A stretch of DNA of 46,818 nucleotides. It comes from Candidatus Zhuqueibacterota bacterium. Lineage in GTDB: Bacteria > Zhuqueibacterota > Zhuqueibacteria > Oceanimicrobiales > Oceanimicrobiaceae. The stretch spans positions 1 to 46,818 of the forward strand of contig JAJDAG010000080.1 in the NCBI GenBank assembly GCA_029262005.1. Reading direction: 5' to 3'. A program made the translations under genes and the position numbers. Below are positions 17,818 through 27,085 of the stretch, in pieces (within the stretch, counting starts at the first letter, position 1; each line of letters opens with the position of its first letter). A model generated the notes under the pieces. The model searched no databases, was not told where the DNA came from, and saw only the letters and a list, made by a program, of their open reading frames with translations.

Positions 17818-18519
17818 TTATCCCTTCATAAAAACAAATAGAGTACTCAACGCGGCCCCAAGCGTCGCCAAAGAAACCGTTTTCCTTTTCACGAAGATTT
17901 TAAGAACAGCACCCAGACCTGCTCCAAGCAGAATCGGCTTCGCGAAACTGAATGCGCGTTCAAAACGAGCGTCCATTAAATCAAGAACCCCAGGCAACAA
18001 ATTCACTCCCAATGCAAAAAATATAGCCACAAATAGACAACCGGACAGAAATGCGTTAAACACTCCCAAATAGTTATAAAATGGCAGGCGCCCACAATGG
18101 CCGTCCTTCACAGCACGTTCGGCCCGAACAGCAATAAACAGGTTGATTTGCCTAAGCCATTGTTTTTGTAAAGCACCAACCCAGCTAAAAAACACACCCA
18201 AAAACAGACTGAAAAACAGAACACTGTTCGTGAGTCCCGGGTAGGCCTGGCATAATCTGAGGGCCAACAAAGCTGCCACAAAGCTAGCCAAATTACTCTG
18301 GGACAACCGCACACCGCCAACAGGTATTTCAGCCAAAAAGGGGAGTTGCATCAGCACCCCCACCGTCAAACCAAGAGTAACATTACCGAGAAGTGCACCG
18401 GCTACCGAGCAGGCGACCAGCGGTTGCGAAATCATGGTTTGCCAGGCCGCGTCAGAGTCGGCCGAAACAATGCCACCAAAGAGAAAACAGTAAAACAAAC
18501 TTGCTTCCGAAGTAATCAA
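17818..18519 (-). CDS. PTS mannose/fructose/sorbose-family EIIC membrane component
   Basis: A 233-residue hydrophobic protein with about six spans. The EIIC (ManY) signature is clear: FLFGGIVSADSDAAWQTMISQPLVACSVAGALLGN, then LGLTVGVLMQLPFLAEIPVGG, where ManY-type proteins have the sugar-path helices. The start is TTG (AGG 5 bases upstream), 12 bases after the polyprenyl synthase stop. The N-terminal MITSEASLFYCFLFGG lacks the longer lead found in many ManY proteins, and the family normally has GDxxxG-type residues near here. It is expected to act with EIID as the permease; sugar specificity cannot be read from sequence. Confidence 0.85.
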   Translation of the reverse strand: MITSEASLFYCFLFGGIVSADSDAAWQTMISQPLVACSVAGALLGNVTLGLTVGVLMQLPFLAEIPVGGVRLSQSNLASFVAALLALRLCQAYPGLTNSVLFFSLFLGVFFSWVGALQKQWLRQINLFIAVRAERAVKDGHCGRLPFYNYLGVFNAFLSGCLFVAIFFALGVNLLPGVLDLMDARFERAFSFAKPILLGAGLGAVLKIFVKRKTVSLATLGAALSTLFVFMKG

Positions 18520-18531
18520 TTCAGCCTGCTC

Positions 18532-19533
18532 TTATGAATTTCGTTTCGAAATATAACTCAGAAGCTGCAAAAGGAAATCCTTTTCTCGTGACTGTGTGAT
18601 GACGCTCAGACATTCCTTTGCCGCTGCAACCTGTTCTGAAATGGCCTGTCGGGCTGCTTGAATTGAGCCGGATTCTTCAAACAACTCAACAACTTCATCT
18701 ACTTTTGAACCTGATGTTTCGGCACTAATCAGAGCCCGCAATCGTTGCGCAGCATTCTGGTTTGAACTCGAGAGTGCGTGCACCATCAGATAAGTCTGCT
18801 TTTTTTGCCGAATGTCACTGGCATAGGTTTTACCCAGAGTTTCTTCGTCGGACATAAAGTCAAGCAAGTCATCCTGAATCTGAAAAGCAAGACCAAGATG
18901 CTGAGCAAAACGCCCCAATGCTGTCGCTGAAACATCACTGCCACCGCCGACCAGAGCGCCAACCCTGGTTGAGACCTGCATCAGCCGTGCTGTTTTCTTA
19001 CCGATCATCTCCATGTAATCATCCAAACTGACGGAGGGACGAGTTTCAAACTCCAAGTCAAGCGCCTGTCCCTCACAAACCGCGAGAATGCCATCGGTGA
19101 AAACGGTTAAAACATCTTGAATTCTCGGTGATTGAGTTCGAAGCAGAACGCGATAGGCCAAAGCAAATATACCGTCACCTGCAAGAATGGCTATGTCAGA
19201 AGTCCATTCTTTGTGAACCGTCGCCCTGCCACGACGCGTGTCGTCATTGTCCATGATGTCGTCATGAACGAGGGTAAAATCATGTAGCAACTCAACAGCA
19301 ACGGCGGCATCCCAAGCCTGTGAGATGTCACCACCAACAGCCTGACAAGCCAGCAACAATAAAACAGGCCTGATACGCTTACCGCCACCAACCAAAACGT
19401 ACCGGATAGGCTCATAAAGAACCGGCGGTTTATCAGATTCCAGGAGATGCGTTAATCTGTGGTCAAGTTCACTCCGCCACTCATGGAGCAATAATTCAAA
19501 TGTATCCTGCACCCGAGAATCTGTAATTTCCAA
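18532..19533 (-). CDS. Trans-polyprenyl diphosphate synthase (FPP/GGPP-type)
   Basis: A 333-residue isoprenoid chain-elongating enzyme. The first Asp-rich motif is DDIMD (91-95) in FTLVHDDIMDNDDTRRG and the second is DDLLD (221-225) in FQIQDDLLDFMSDE; GGKRIRPVLLLLA (about 50-62) binds the diphosphate. An aromatic residue lies five positions before the first motif (F86), a feature associated with type I GGPP synthases, so a C20 product is plausible; longer products cannot be excluded. It uses IPP with an allylic diphosphate in the cytoplasm. It is the first gene of the minus-strand PTS operon, with only 12 bases to EIIC. It ends with an unusual long C-terminal helix rich in Ala/Glu (EQVAAAKECLSV). 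Confidence 0.93.
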   Translation of the reverse strand: MEITDSRVQDTFELLLHEWRSELDHRLTHLLESDKPPVLYEPIRYVLVGGGKRIRPVLLLLACQAVGGDISQAWDAAVAVELLHDFTLVHDDIMDNDDTRRGRATVHKEWTSDIAILAGDGIFALAYRVLLRTQSPRIQDVLTVFTDGILAVCEGQALDLEFETRPSVSLDDYMEMIGKKTARLMQVSTRVGALVGGGSDVSATALGRFAQHLGLAFQIQDDLLDFMSDEETLGKTYASDIRQKKQTYLMVHALSSSNQNAAQRLRALISAETSGSKVDEVVELFEESGSIQAARQAISEQVAAAKECLSVITQSREKDFLLQLLSYISKRNS

Positions 19534-19619
19534 TTGATAAATCTATATTTATTCAGGATTTTTCGTAACGTGAAAGATAGGCAATTGAGGTGAGATAATC
19601 AAGGAAAAACTTGTTAACT

Positions 19620-19670
19620 AACGTGCACAGGCAAGGTCCATCGGTGCACCAACCCATGCCTGTACACGTT
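19620..19670 (-). terminator. Long imperfect hairpin after the TolC-family gene
   Basis: AACGTGCACAGGCA (19620-19633) pairs with TGCCTGTACACGTT (19657-19670) except for one C-A mismatch; the loop is 23 bases. On the minus strand it begins 24 bases past the TolC stop and is followed, after a few bases, by a short T-run (AAGTTTTTCC). It also lies 5' of the polyprenyl synthase gene, so an attenuator role is possible. Confidence 0.6.
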
Positions 19671-19693
19671 GAGTTTACGTATTAAAAATGAGG

Positions 19694-21136
19694 CTATTTT
19701 TCGTTACGAGCTGCGACTGTGCCCATGGCCGCATCCAGTTGGGCTTTAGCAATCATAGCGTCATATTTTGAACTAACAACCTGGACGCGAGCCCGTGTCA
19801 AAGAAACCTGAGCTTCGGTCACTTCCAGTTGCGTACCCGCACCAACCCGGTACCGTTCCTGAGCCAGACGATACTCCTCCGCGGCTGAGCGCAACATCGT
19901 CTCGTTTATTGAGGTAATTCGATTGTAACCCTGTAGATTCAGGTAGGCTTGTTTCACTCGCAATTGCAGTTTGCGCCTCTCGCCAACCCAATTTTCCCTG
20001 GCAATTGAATAATTCGCGGATTGCCGGCTCAGTTCAGCAGCATCTGAAAATCCATTGAAAAGATTAAATGAAACCGATGCACCCACAGACAAAAAATAAT
20101 TCTGATTCAACGCACCATAAACGCGATCCAGATTCTCGTTATCTCTGGAATAGGTTGCCCCAACTCCGATGGAAGGCCAGAAACTGCCCTTGGCAACTTT
20201 TCGGCCATATTCGGCACCTTTCATATCAAACTCAAACTGGCGCAAACCCGGGTTGTTGCCTTCAGCAATGGTGTATGCCTCTTGCAGGGGAAAGTCCAGC
20301 GCTTTCCCCGTCATTTCAATATCCGCAATATGAATGGGTTCGTCCGGTTCACGGCCCATGGCCACGTTGAGATTTCCGGCGGCAACCTTGACGATGTTCT
20401 GCTGGACAACCAAATTTATTTCATCTCGCCCCAGATTGACTTCCTGGCGGTAAACATCAATCTGTGCAATTGAACCAATTTCAAACATACTCTGCGTCCG
20501 CTTCAACTCCCCATTGCTGCGCTCGACCGCTTCAACATATTCCTGCTCCAGCTTTTGCGCTTTGAGCAACTCAAGGTAGCGCTGCATTACTGTAGCATAC
20601 ACATTGTGTCTGGCTGCTATCAAGCCTTGCGACGAAGCGTCGTACGAAGCCTTGGCGCGCTTGATCACATTCCAGGAACGACCAAAATCAAACAGGGTTT
20701 GATTATAGCGCAACGTCATTGAGTGCCCCCAAAAAGAACGGGTGGGTGACGAAAATTCAATGCGATCGATAACCGGGAAACCAGTAGCCGGATCCAGTTT
20801 GGTGGCAAGGATGCTGTGTTCGGCACCATTCACATCCGTAAGCGTCAGTGGCACAAATTCAGTGATATCCTGGGCATTTCGCGTCTGCCCTCTCGTACTT
20901 TTTCCTGACTGAAAATTCGAAGTAATCTGAGGCAGAACACCTGAATACGCGCCCTTCACATCCGCCCCGGCCCGGTCAACATTATTTACTGCATTCCTGA
21001 AGTCAGAATTGTTTTTCAGGCTAATATTGATACATTCCTCAAGTGTAAGAAGCGCACCATTTTGAGCGCTGACAAAGCCAGTCTGCATAAGCAACAACAA
21101 CATTGTGCCAAGTATTAACTTAAATCTTTGAATCAT
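19694..21136 (-). CDS. TolC-family outer membrane efflux protein
   Basis: A 480-residue exported protein with a signal peptide (MIQRFKLILGTMLLLLM... cut near residue 24). The TolC/OEP fold is evident: LTLEECINISLKNNSDFRNAVNNVDRAGADVKGAYSGVLP at the N-terminus, repeated pairs of long helices with ARHNVYATVMQRYLELLKAQK, and VGAGTQLEVTEAQVSLTRARVQVVSSKYDAMIAKAQLDAAMG at the C-terminus. It forms the outer-membrane exit duct for tripartite efflux or type I secretion. No membrane-fusion protein or pump is adjacent, so it may serve systems encoded elsewhere, or act with the upstream secreted-enzyme operon. The start is set by GGAG six bases before the ATG; a TTG four codons earlier would include the SD itself. 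Confidence 0.92.
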   Translation of the reverse strand: MIQRFKLILGTMLLLLMQTGFVSAQNGALLTLEECINISLKNNSDFRNAVNNVDRAGADVKGAYSGVLPQITSNFQSGKSTRGQTRNAQDITEFVPLTLTDVNGAEHSILATKLDPATGFPVIDRIEFSSPTRSFWGHSMTLRYNQTLFDFGRSWNVIKRAKASYDASSQGLIAARHNVYATVMQRYLELLKAQKLEQEYVEAVERSNGELKRTQSMFEIGSIAQIDVYRQEVNLGRDEINLVVQQNIVKVAAGNLNVAMGREPDEPIHIADIEMTGKALDFPLQEAYTIAEGNNPGLRQFEFDMKGAEYGRKVAKGSFWPSIGVGATYSRDNENLDRVYGALNQNYFLSVGASVSFNLFNGFSDAAELSRQSANYSIARENWVGERRKLQLRVKQAYLNLQGYNRITSINETMLRSAAEEYRLAQERYRVGAGTQLEVTEAQVSLTRARVQVVSSKYDAMIAKAQLDAAMGTVAARNEK

Positions 21137-21271
21137 GACATTCTCCAAGGAAACTGATTAGGTGTAACACTGCAATTTTTGAAATACACTGATAATTCTA
21201 ATGGTTTAAATCAGGATTTGACTTTTCTTAGGACGCAAAGGTTGAAGAAAAGTTTCTCAACAAACTGCAAT

Positions 21272-22096
21272 TCATTTCACCTTGAACGTCAGGCCCTCGG
21301 TATGATGCATACCGTAACTTCCCATCATCAACTTATAGGAACCGTGCCCTTTATCTAATTTTATTTTAATTGAAAATGTATCGCTTTGCCACTCGGGTTC
21401 ATATAAACCCATACCAGAATAAAACCGATTTTCCGACACATAAAATCGTACTTTCGAATCCGGGAATTGAACGAAAATGGAGAGCTTCTCTTTGGGGAAT
21501 TCCCCCAAAAAGTGGAAACGAAATATTTGTTCACTGCCAAATTCATAAACATCGTCAACATTGTCTAGCAACCTGGCTGTCAAATCGCCAAAAGTTTGTG
21601 TTGCATAATAAGCGCCTTCGCCTTCAACCACAGCAACTCCCAGATAACCGAAGCTTTCACGTAAAATATTTTCCCGGTGTCCCGGCGAATCCATCCACAT
21701 CTTAACAAATGTCTCTGCCGGCGTCTCTATTGGCCCACCCCTAACATGAGCAATGTTTTCGCCAACACTACCAAAAAGCTTTGGGAAAAACAGGATTTTC
21801 CTTTGGCCGGGGCTGCGGCCAGCAGGATCAATGTGAGAAAAAAAATCTTGCTGCAACATGTTAAGACTGTGTGCCCGGGCCAGTTCGTGTAACTCCTGAG
21901 CATAATTCAGCGAATCAAGCCCGTATTTGATTCGCTCATTGTTGGTAAGCCTGAACACTTCGCGCTCAAGCTCACGCAGTTCGATTGTGGGAACCTGCGA
22001 GTGAAGCAGGCAGGGAAACAGTACGAGTAACAGGGAAAGGAGCAACTGCACAAATCGTCCGCTTTTCCTGCCCGGATATTTATTGGGGTGCTGCAT
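21272..22096 (-). CDS. Secreted CAP/SCP-domain protein
   Basis: A 274-residue protein with a signal peptide (FVQLLLSLLLVLFPCLLHSQ). Residues 40-175 form a CAP domain: VFRLTNNERIKYGL, LHELARAHSLNMLQQDFFSHIDPAGRSPGQR, GENIAH, and MWMDSPGHRENILRESFGYLGVAVVEGEGAYYATQTFG, with the two cavity His residues of the family (FSH and PGH). The C-terminal 90 residues are beta-rich and unassigned. Bacterial CAP proteins are extracellular and of uncertain function (binding and occasional protease activity have been proposed). I chose the ATG at 22096 because it follows the upstream amidohydrolase stop by one base and has AGGGA in front; an ATG at 22147 would overlap that gene by 50 bases. Confidence 0.88.
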   Translation of the reverse strand: MQHPNKYPGRKSGRFVQLLLSLLLVLFPCLLHSQVPTIELRELEREVFRLTNNERIKYGLDSLNYAQELHELARAHSLNMLQQDFFSHIDPAGRSPGQRKILFFPKLFGSVGENIAHVRGGPIETPAETFVKMWMDSPGHRENILRESFGYLGVAVVEGEGAYYATQTFGDLTARLLDNVDDVYEFGSEQIFRFHFLGEFPKEKLSIFVQFPDSKVRFYVSENRFYSGMGLYEPEWQSDTFSIKIKLDKGHGSYKLMMGSYGMHHTEGLTFKVK

Positions 22097-22097
22097 T

Positions 22098-23447
22098 CTA
22101 ATTCCCTGACAACCCCATCCTTTCGTATTTGGTTTTATATTTTTCATACAATTGCGTATGGCGGCTGCTCAGGTCTATTTTACGGCCCTGGATAAATGAC
22201 ATCTCAACATGGGTCATAATTTCCAGCGGATCGCCATCTGTAACAATTAACGTCGCATCTTTACCTTTTTCCAGAGAGCCGAGGCGATCGGCAACGCCGA
22301 GAATTTGCGCAGGATACAGCGTAACCGCTTTAAGCGCTTCTTTTTCCGGTAATCCGTAGGCGGCCGCCATGGCAGAGTGATAGGGAAGATTACGCTCGTG
22401 CGCTGAACCAAAACCGCCACCTCCTGTTGCGATGCAAAACAACACCCCGGCTTCATGCAACTTTCCCGGCAAAGCAAACGGGCCATCATAATTTTCCCAG
22501 CGTCTTCGAGGCGTCCGGTGAGTGCCGGTAACCACAACCGGGATATTATGAGCCTTAAGCAAGGCACTCACGCGCCAGGCATCGTAACCACCAACGATTG
22601 CGATCAACACATTTTCGGTTAATGCCCAATCCACGGCAGCCTGAATTTCATGAATACCGTTGGCGTGCACGAAAACAGGTATCTCTCTCGATAGAACCGG
22701 GAGCATGGCCTCCCAGCGTAAATCCGTGTCGTGGTATGGCACCCCTTCCTGACTTTCAGCATTTTTTGCCTGCTGATAAGCCCGGGCCCGAGCAAATGTG
22801 TTTCTGATTTGCGCCAGTTTTTCATCACGATTTTTTACACGCTTTTTCACCTCTTTCTCAGACAGGTCGGTCCTGCGGATAAACATGCCCGGCCAATTCA
22901 AGTGCAGCGCAACGGGCGTCTTAAAAGTCATGTCCTCCCAGGTCCAGCCATCGAGCATCATAAGCGCGGATGTGCCGGAAATGATGCCGCCCTGAGGAAC
23001 GCTCAGCGCCAAAGCAATACCGTTGGCACGCGTCACCGGCAGCAATTCACTGTCAGGATTGAACGACGCTTCTGCCCGTACATTCGGGTTAATATCACCT
23101 ACTTCTGCATAATCTCGTGTTGAGCGCACGGCCGCGACCTCTACCAGGCCAAGTGACGTGTTAGCCGAAATCAGTCCCGGGTAAATATGTTTTCCTTTCA
23201 CGTCGATCAACTCAACATTTTCAGGCAAAACAATGTGTTTACCGATAGCCGCGATCCGACCCTTGTCAAACAGCAGAGTGGCGTCTTGAATATCGTTACC
23301 GCTAACCGTGTGCACGGTACCGCCAACCAGCGCAATGGGGTGTGCCTGCTTTGCTGCCGGCGTCTGATCTGAGGGTATTGCTACAGTTACACCCAGCCAA
23401 GCCAAACAAACGATTGTAAAAGCAATTTGCACGCTATATTTTTTCAT
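22098..23447 (-). CDS. Secreted amidohydrolase-fold protein lacking most metal ligands
   Basis: 449 residues with a signal peptide. The fold is that of imidazolonepropionase-like amidohydrolases: ALVGGTVHTVSGNDIQDATLLFDKGRIAAIG at the start and TLYPAQILGVADRLGSLEKGKDATLIVTDGDPL at the end. The metal motif DAHxH is replaced by SANTS (94-98), the second-His region reads IVGGYDAW, and the final Asp region reads ATGGGG; only the VHA His (FVHANG) remains. It is therefore probably not a normal metallohydrolase and may be a partner subunit of the neighbouring tandem protein, whose stop lies 9 bases upstream. It is one base ahead of the CAP gene, so the three are surely cotranscribed. An altered catalytic chemistry is the alternative. 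Confidence 0.85.
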   Translation of the reverse strand: MKKYSVQIAFTIVCLAWLGVTVAIPSDQTPAAKQAHPIALVGGTVHTVSGNDIQDATLLFDKGRIAAIGKHIVLPENVELIDVKGKHIYPGLISANTSLGLVEVAAVRSTRDYAEVGDINPNVRAEASFNPDSELLPVTRANGIALALSVPQGGIISGTSALMMLDGWTWEDMTFKTPVALHLNWPGMFIRRTDLSEKEVKKRVKNRDEKLAQIRNTFARARAYQQAKNAESQEGVPYHDTDLRWEAMLPVLSREIPVFVHANGIHEIQAAVDWALTENVLIAIVGGYDAWRVSALLKAHNIPVVVTGTHRTPRRRWENYDGPFALPGKLHEAGVLFCIATGGGGFGSAHERNLPYHSAMAAAYGLPEKEALKAVTLYPAQILGVADRLGSLEKGKDATLIVTDGDPLEIMTHVEMSFIQGRKIDLSSRHTQLYEKYKTKYERMGLSGN

Positions 23448-23456
23448 CTGAAATCC

Positions 23457-26400
23457 TTATTTCTTAGTTTCGTTGTCTTGAGCCAGCACTTTTTGAATTA
23501 AACGGGCACGCTCAGCTTCAATTCGCTCGCGCAATTCACGGTCAGCCGGAAGGCTGAAATATTTTTTACCGTCAATCCAGGTCTGCTCACATTTGCTGTA
23601 AGTTGACAACGGGCTGCCGCTCCAAATTACAAAATCAGCATCTTTGCCCGCCTCCAGCGAGCCGACCCTGTGGTCAATGCGGAGCTGCTTGGCAGGATTC
23701 ATTGTCACAAACTTCAGTGCCTCTGCTTCACCGACACCGCCATATTTGACCGCCTTGGCTGCTTCCAAATTCATACGCCGCGCAAGTTCGTTACTATCGG
23801 AATTAAAAGAAACCAGCACACCGGCGTCATGCATCAAAGCGCCATTGTAGGGGATGGCGTCAATGACTTCAAATTTGTAAGCCCACCAATCGCTGAAAGT
23901 TGAAGCCCCGGCGCCGTGTTTACGCAGAACTTCAGCAACTTTATAGCCCTCCAGAACGTGTTGAAAGGTACCGATGGTGAACCCAAAATCTTCAGCGATG
24001 CGACAGAGCATCAAAATCTCATCCTGTCGATAGGAATGGCTGTGTACCAGCCGCTTGCCGTGCAGAACCTCAAGTAATGTCTCCAGCTCCAAATCAATTC
24101 TTGGCGGAATAACACCGTTCTTTCTTTTCAGCGACCGGTAGTTCCGCCAGGTACGCTCATAATCCTGCGTTGCCTTGAAACGGTCACGAATTATCTGCTC
24201 CACGCCCATGCGGGTTTGCGGGTAGCGTGAGGTAAATTTATCACCCCAGTTACTCTGTTTCACGTTCTCGCCAAGAGCGAATTTAATACCGGGAATGGCA
24301 TCTTTGATAATTAAATCCTCAGCGCCGGCGCCCCAACGCAGCTTGATCACTTGATTCTGCCCGCCAATGGGGTTGGCTGACCCGTGCAGTGAATTGGCCA
24401 CCGTCAGTCCGCCAGCCAGCTCACGGTAAAAAGCGATATCGTGACTATTACGTGCATCGCCGATGCGGACCTCCGCAGTTACAGCCTGCCCAACTTCATT
24501 GACACCACGTGAGAGCCCGGAATGACTGTGTGCATCAATGAGGCCGGGTGTGACGTGCTTGCCATTTGCATCGATAACCACGGCGCCGGACGGCGCTTTC
24601 AGCCCGGAACCGATCTCAACAATCTTGCCGCGTTTAATCAGCAGATCGGAATTTTCCAAAATGCCTTGCGGGCCGCTGGTCCAAATTGTGGCCCCAGTTA
24701 CCAGAACAGCAGCAGGTTGTTCCGGTTGTTTTATGTTTGCAAAAGCGCCAGGGGGTGAGCCGACCGGAATAGACACAACTTCCTTTTTGGGAGAATCAGC
24801 CTTTGCCTTTTTCAGCTTGCTCGAATCGGCTGCAAACCAGACTGCGTTCCATGAAAACCAGGCACCATCGGGATACTGGCCCTGACCGCTCAACTCTTTG
24901 TTCTGCACTCGAGCAGAAAGCCGTACTACGCCCGGCATGCCAATTTTTTTGCCATCAAACATAAAGCGCAGACGCCGGAGGTTCAACTGCACTTTCTGTA
25001 ACTTTACCTCAAGCGTATCCCGAATGACCTTACCACTAAGTTTTTTTTCACTACCGGATAACTCTAATTCTAGCTTGGTTGCATCTTGTTTTTGCAAGTT
25101 GAGCGACAACCGCCATTTACCACGTAGATCGACAGCAGGCTTTTTCTCTATTTCATAACGCCGGCCATCGATCCAGACGTCGAGAATTTTCGTGTCCGCA
25201 GCAAAAAGCTCACCTTTCGTAACCACGAGATGCGCCAGCTTACCGACATCAATACTTCCGAGCTGTTTGCCCAATCCGAACATTTGCGCGGGTGTTTCTG
25301 TGAGCGCCTTTAGTGCTCCGCCCCGGGACAGGCCGCCCGTCTTCATCGCTTTGCGCACAGCACCTGGAAATTCATCCAATTTCTTCAGCCCTGTCGGAGA
25401 TAGTGCAAATTGAACGCCTGCTTCGGCCAGGAAGCGAGGGTTCGCAGGCGCCACCTCCCAATGACTAAGTTCCGTCAATGACGTACTCAAAGCACCTTCG
25501 GGTGTATGAACATCCGGTGTTTTCGGAAAATTAACCGGCAAAATGACCGGTATCCGCGCCTGCTTAAGTTTGTCGAGGATACGATATTCGTAACCACTGC
25601 CTTGCAACCAGAGCTGCAAGCCGAATTCGTCGGCAAGGTTGAGCGCTGCCAGGGCATCCTGATCATTTTTCACCGCAAACAAAAATACAGAATTGCGTTG
25701 ACGCGCCTCATTTAACTTTGCCAGAGAAATGTTCTCTTCCGGCCGTGACTGCGCCTGATTCTGGCGAAAGGCCGAGTGGGCCTTACCGTACCAGTCCGCA
25801 TCCAGAAACGTCTGCCGGATCACCGCGATAGCGCCCATGAACGACGTCGGGTAGCTCGGGGTAGAACCACTTTGCCTGGCAAAAGCCAAATGTTGCGCCA
25901 GGTCACGTTTGAGCAAACGCTGAGAATTCTCTGTATCTCCTAAACTCACAGCACTACCGGCGCCACGAAAGATGCCTGCAACGGGGGTGACAAGAGCCGC
26001 TGTAAACCCGAGTTTTCTGTGATTCTTTAACGCTTCCTTAGTCGGAGAGAACACAGTCCAAACTTCATTTTCCGGTCGCACCAGCTCATTCCAGTAAGTA
26101 GACTGTGCCTGCGTTTCCTTTGATTTGCTTGCCTCGGATTGAGCGTCTTTCGTTTTCTTCGGCACACCAATACTCGACGAAGCATCGATCAAACCGGGAT
26201 ATACCGTCAGGCCGTTGTAGTCCCACTCGCGCGCATCAGGCGGCACAGAGATATTAGCGCCAACCGCCTGAATCACACCATCGCGCAGAACAACCGTGCC
26301 TTTTTCAATAACCCGGCCCGCGGACTGCACAATCCGGGCGTTGAGGAGCGCGTGCACTCTGGGTGTGTTTTGGCGCAGGCCTTCGACCGGCCTGGTTTGT

Positions 26401-26495
26401 GTTTGCGCAAAAAGTGCGGAGGCCGAAACAAATAAAAACAGTTCACAAAACCGCATACTTAGCATTTTTAGCATTTTTAGCATTTTTAGCATCAT
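23457..26495 (-). CDS. Secreted tandem amidohydrolase: one dead and one intact domain
   Basis: 1012 residues with an N-terminal signal ([17 protein letters not shown]). Domain A (about 40-450) has the composite-domain start [15 protein letters not shown] and the end [17 protein letters not shown], but HxH is SSS (around 106-108), the VHA region is FAV and the last Asp region is LSPTGL, so no ligands are left. A beta-rich linker (about 450-560) follows. Domain B (about 580-1005) is complete: [10 protein letters not shown] (H656, H658), [19 protein letters not shown] and FNSDSNE, ending [19 protein letters not shown]. It should be a periplasmic or extracellular metal-dependent amidohydrolase of unknown substrate. 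The start is the ATG six bases after GGAG, followed by a MLK-coding 9-base repeat with several possible ATGs. Confidence 0.87.
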   Translation of the reverse strand: MMLKMLKMLKMLSMRFCELFLFVSASALFAQTQTRPVEGLRQNTPRVHALLNARIVQSAGRVIEKGTVVLRDGVIQAVGANISVPPDAREWDYNGLTVYPGLIDASSSIGVPKKTKDAQSEASKSKETQAQSTYWNELVRPENEVWTVFSPTKEALKNHRKLGFTAALVTPVAGIFRGAGSAVSLGDTENSQRLLKRDLAQHLAFARQSGSTPSYPTSFMGAIAVIRQTFLDADWYGKAHSAFRQNQAQSRPEENISLAKLNEARQRNSVFLFAVKNDQDALAALNLADEFGLQLWLQGSGYEYRILDKLKQARIPVILPVNFPKTPDVHTPEGALSTSLTELSHWEVAPANPRFLAEAGVQFALSPTGLKKLDEFPGAVRKAMKTGGLSRGGALKALTETPAQMFGLGKQLGSIDVGKLAHLVVTKGELFAADTKILDVWIDGRRYEIEKKPAVDLRGKWRLSLNLQKQDATKLELELSGSEKKLSGKVIRDTLEVKLQKVQLNLRRLRFMFDGKKIGMPGVVRLSARVQNKELSGQGQYPDGAWFSWNAVWFAADSSKLKKAKADSPKKEVVSIPVGSPPGAFANIKQPEQPAAVLVTGATIWTSGPQGILENSDLLIKRGKIVEIGSGLKAPSGAVVIDANGKHVTPGLIDAHSHSGLSRGVNEVGQAVTAEVRIGDARNSHDIAFYRELAGGLTVANSLHGSANPIGGQNQVIKLRWGAGAEDLIIKDAIPGIKFALGENVKQSNWGDKFTSRYPQTRMGVEQIIRDRFKATQDYERTWRNYRSLKRKNGVIPPRIDLELETLLEVLHGKRLVHSHSYRQDEILMLCRIAEDFGFTIGTFQHVLEGYKVAEVLRKHGAGASTFSDWWAYKFEVIDAIPYNGALMHDAGVLVSFNSDSNELARRMNLEAAKAVKYGGVGEAEALKFVTMNPAKQLRIDHRVGSLEAGKDADFVIWSGSPLSTYSKCEQTWIDGKKYFSLPADRELRERIEAERARLIQKVLAQDNETKK
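26461..26492 (-). repeat. 9-bp short tandem repeat at the start codon (3.6 copies)
   Basis: AGCATTTTT is repeated at 26461-26469, 26470-26478, 26479-26487 and partly at 26488-26492; on the coding strand each unit is ATG-CTA-AAA (MLK). Every unit offers an in-frame ATG just after the SD, so slippage would change the length of the N-terminus and SD spacing of downstream ATGs without shifting the frame. Confidence 0.9.
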
Positions 26496-26597
26496 AAACA
26501 TCTCCAATTATGGTTCCAATAAAAAGATTGCCTGCGCGCCTGCCTGGGGCCACTCAGAAAGGCGAATCAAACAAAAATCAACCAATGAACTGCGAGT

Positions 26598-27041
26598 TCA
26601 AACTCGCTCTTCAATCTTATTTTTGAGTGCTTTGATTCCCTGGTTCAGCAGCATTTTGGCGGCTGCTTCAACCAATCGCTGGCCAATACGCGCAATGGTG
26701 CCACCAATAGCAATCTCACCGTCATATTTCAACAAAGTCCCTATTTCGTTTGGCACAAGCTCAACAAATGTCTTGCCACGCACGAAACCGCCTTTGCCAT
26801 TGCCGTCGATTTTTAAAGTGTAACTTTTGGGCTGTACTTTTTCCAGGATTGAAAAGCGGGTGGAATATTGACTGGCGATGGCGCCCACTTTGGCGCCGAT
26901 ACTACCCTCAAATTCGCTCTCACTGATCTGTTTCATTTCTTTGCATCCAGGCATAACCTCCTTTAAAAATTCAGGGTCATTTAACAAGTCCCACAACTGG
27001 TCAGGTGGAATTGAAACCTCAAGATTGCCTGCAATTTTCAT
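26598..27041 (-). CDS. CoxG-like SRPBCC-domain protein
   Basis: 147 residues of the START/SRPBCC superfamily, CoxG (carbon monoxide dehydrogenase subunit G) type: MKIAGNLEVSIPPDQLWDLLNDPEFLKEVMPGCKEM, then VGAIASQYSTRFSILEKVQPKSYTLKIDGNGKGGFVRG and a terminal helix AIGGTIARIGQRLVEAAAKMLLNQ. In aerobic carboxydotrophs CoxG is needed for anchoring CO dehydrogenase to the membrane; most homologues accompany xanthine-dehydrogenase-type molybdoenzymes. No molybdoenzyme subunit is in this window, but the neighbouring upstream gene is a MobA-like nucleotidyltransferase of the same pathway. The start with GGGAG seven bases before the ATG is preferred over an ATG six codons earlier. Confidence 0.85.
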   Translation of the reverse strand: MKIAGNLEVSIPPDQLWDLLNDPEFLKEVMPGCKEMKQISESEFEGSIGAKVGAIASQYSTRFSILEKVQPKSYTLKIDGNGKGGFVRGKTFVELVPNEIGTLLKYDGEIAIGGTIARIGQRLVEAAAKMLLNQGIKALKNKIEERV

Positions 27042-27085
27042 GACTCCGCTCCCAATCAAATACAGAAACTGTCTGGTAACCTACA

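Noticed and set aside
21430-21480. tRNA-like TTCGAATCC motif
   Set aside because: It lies inside the CAP-domain coding sequence and no cloverleaf can be drawn around it.
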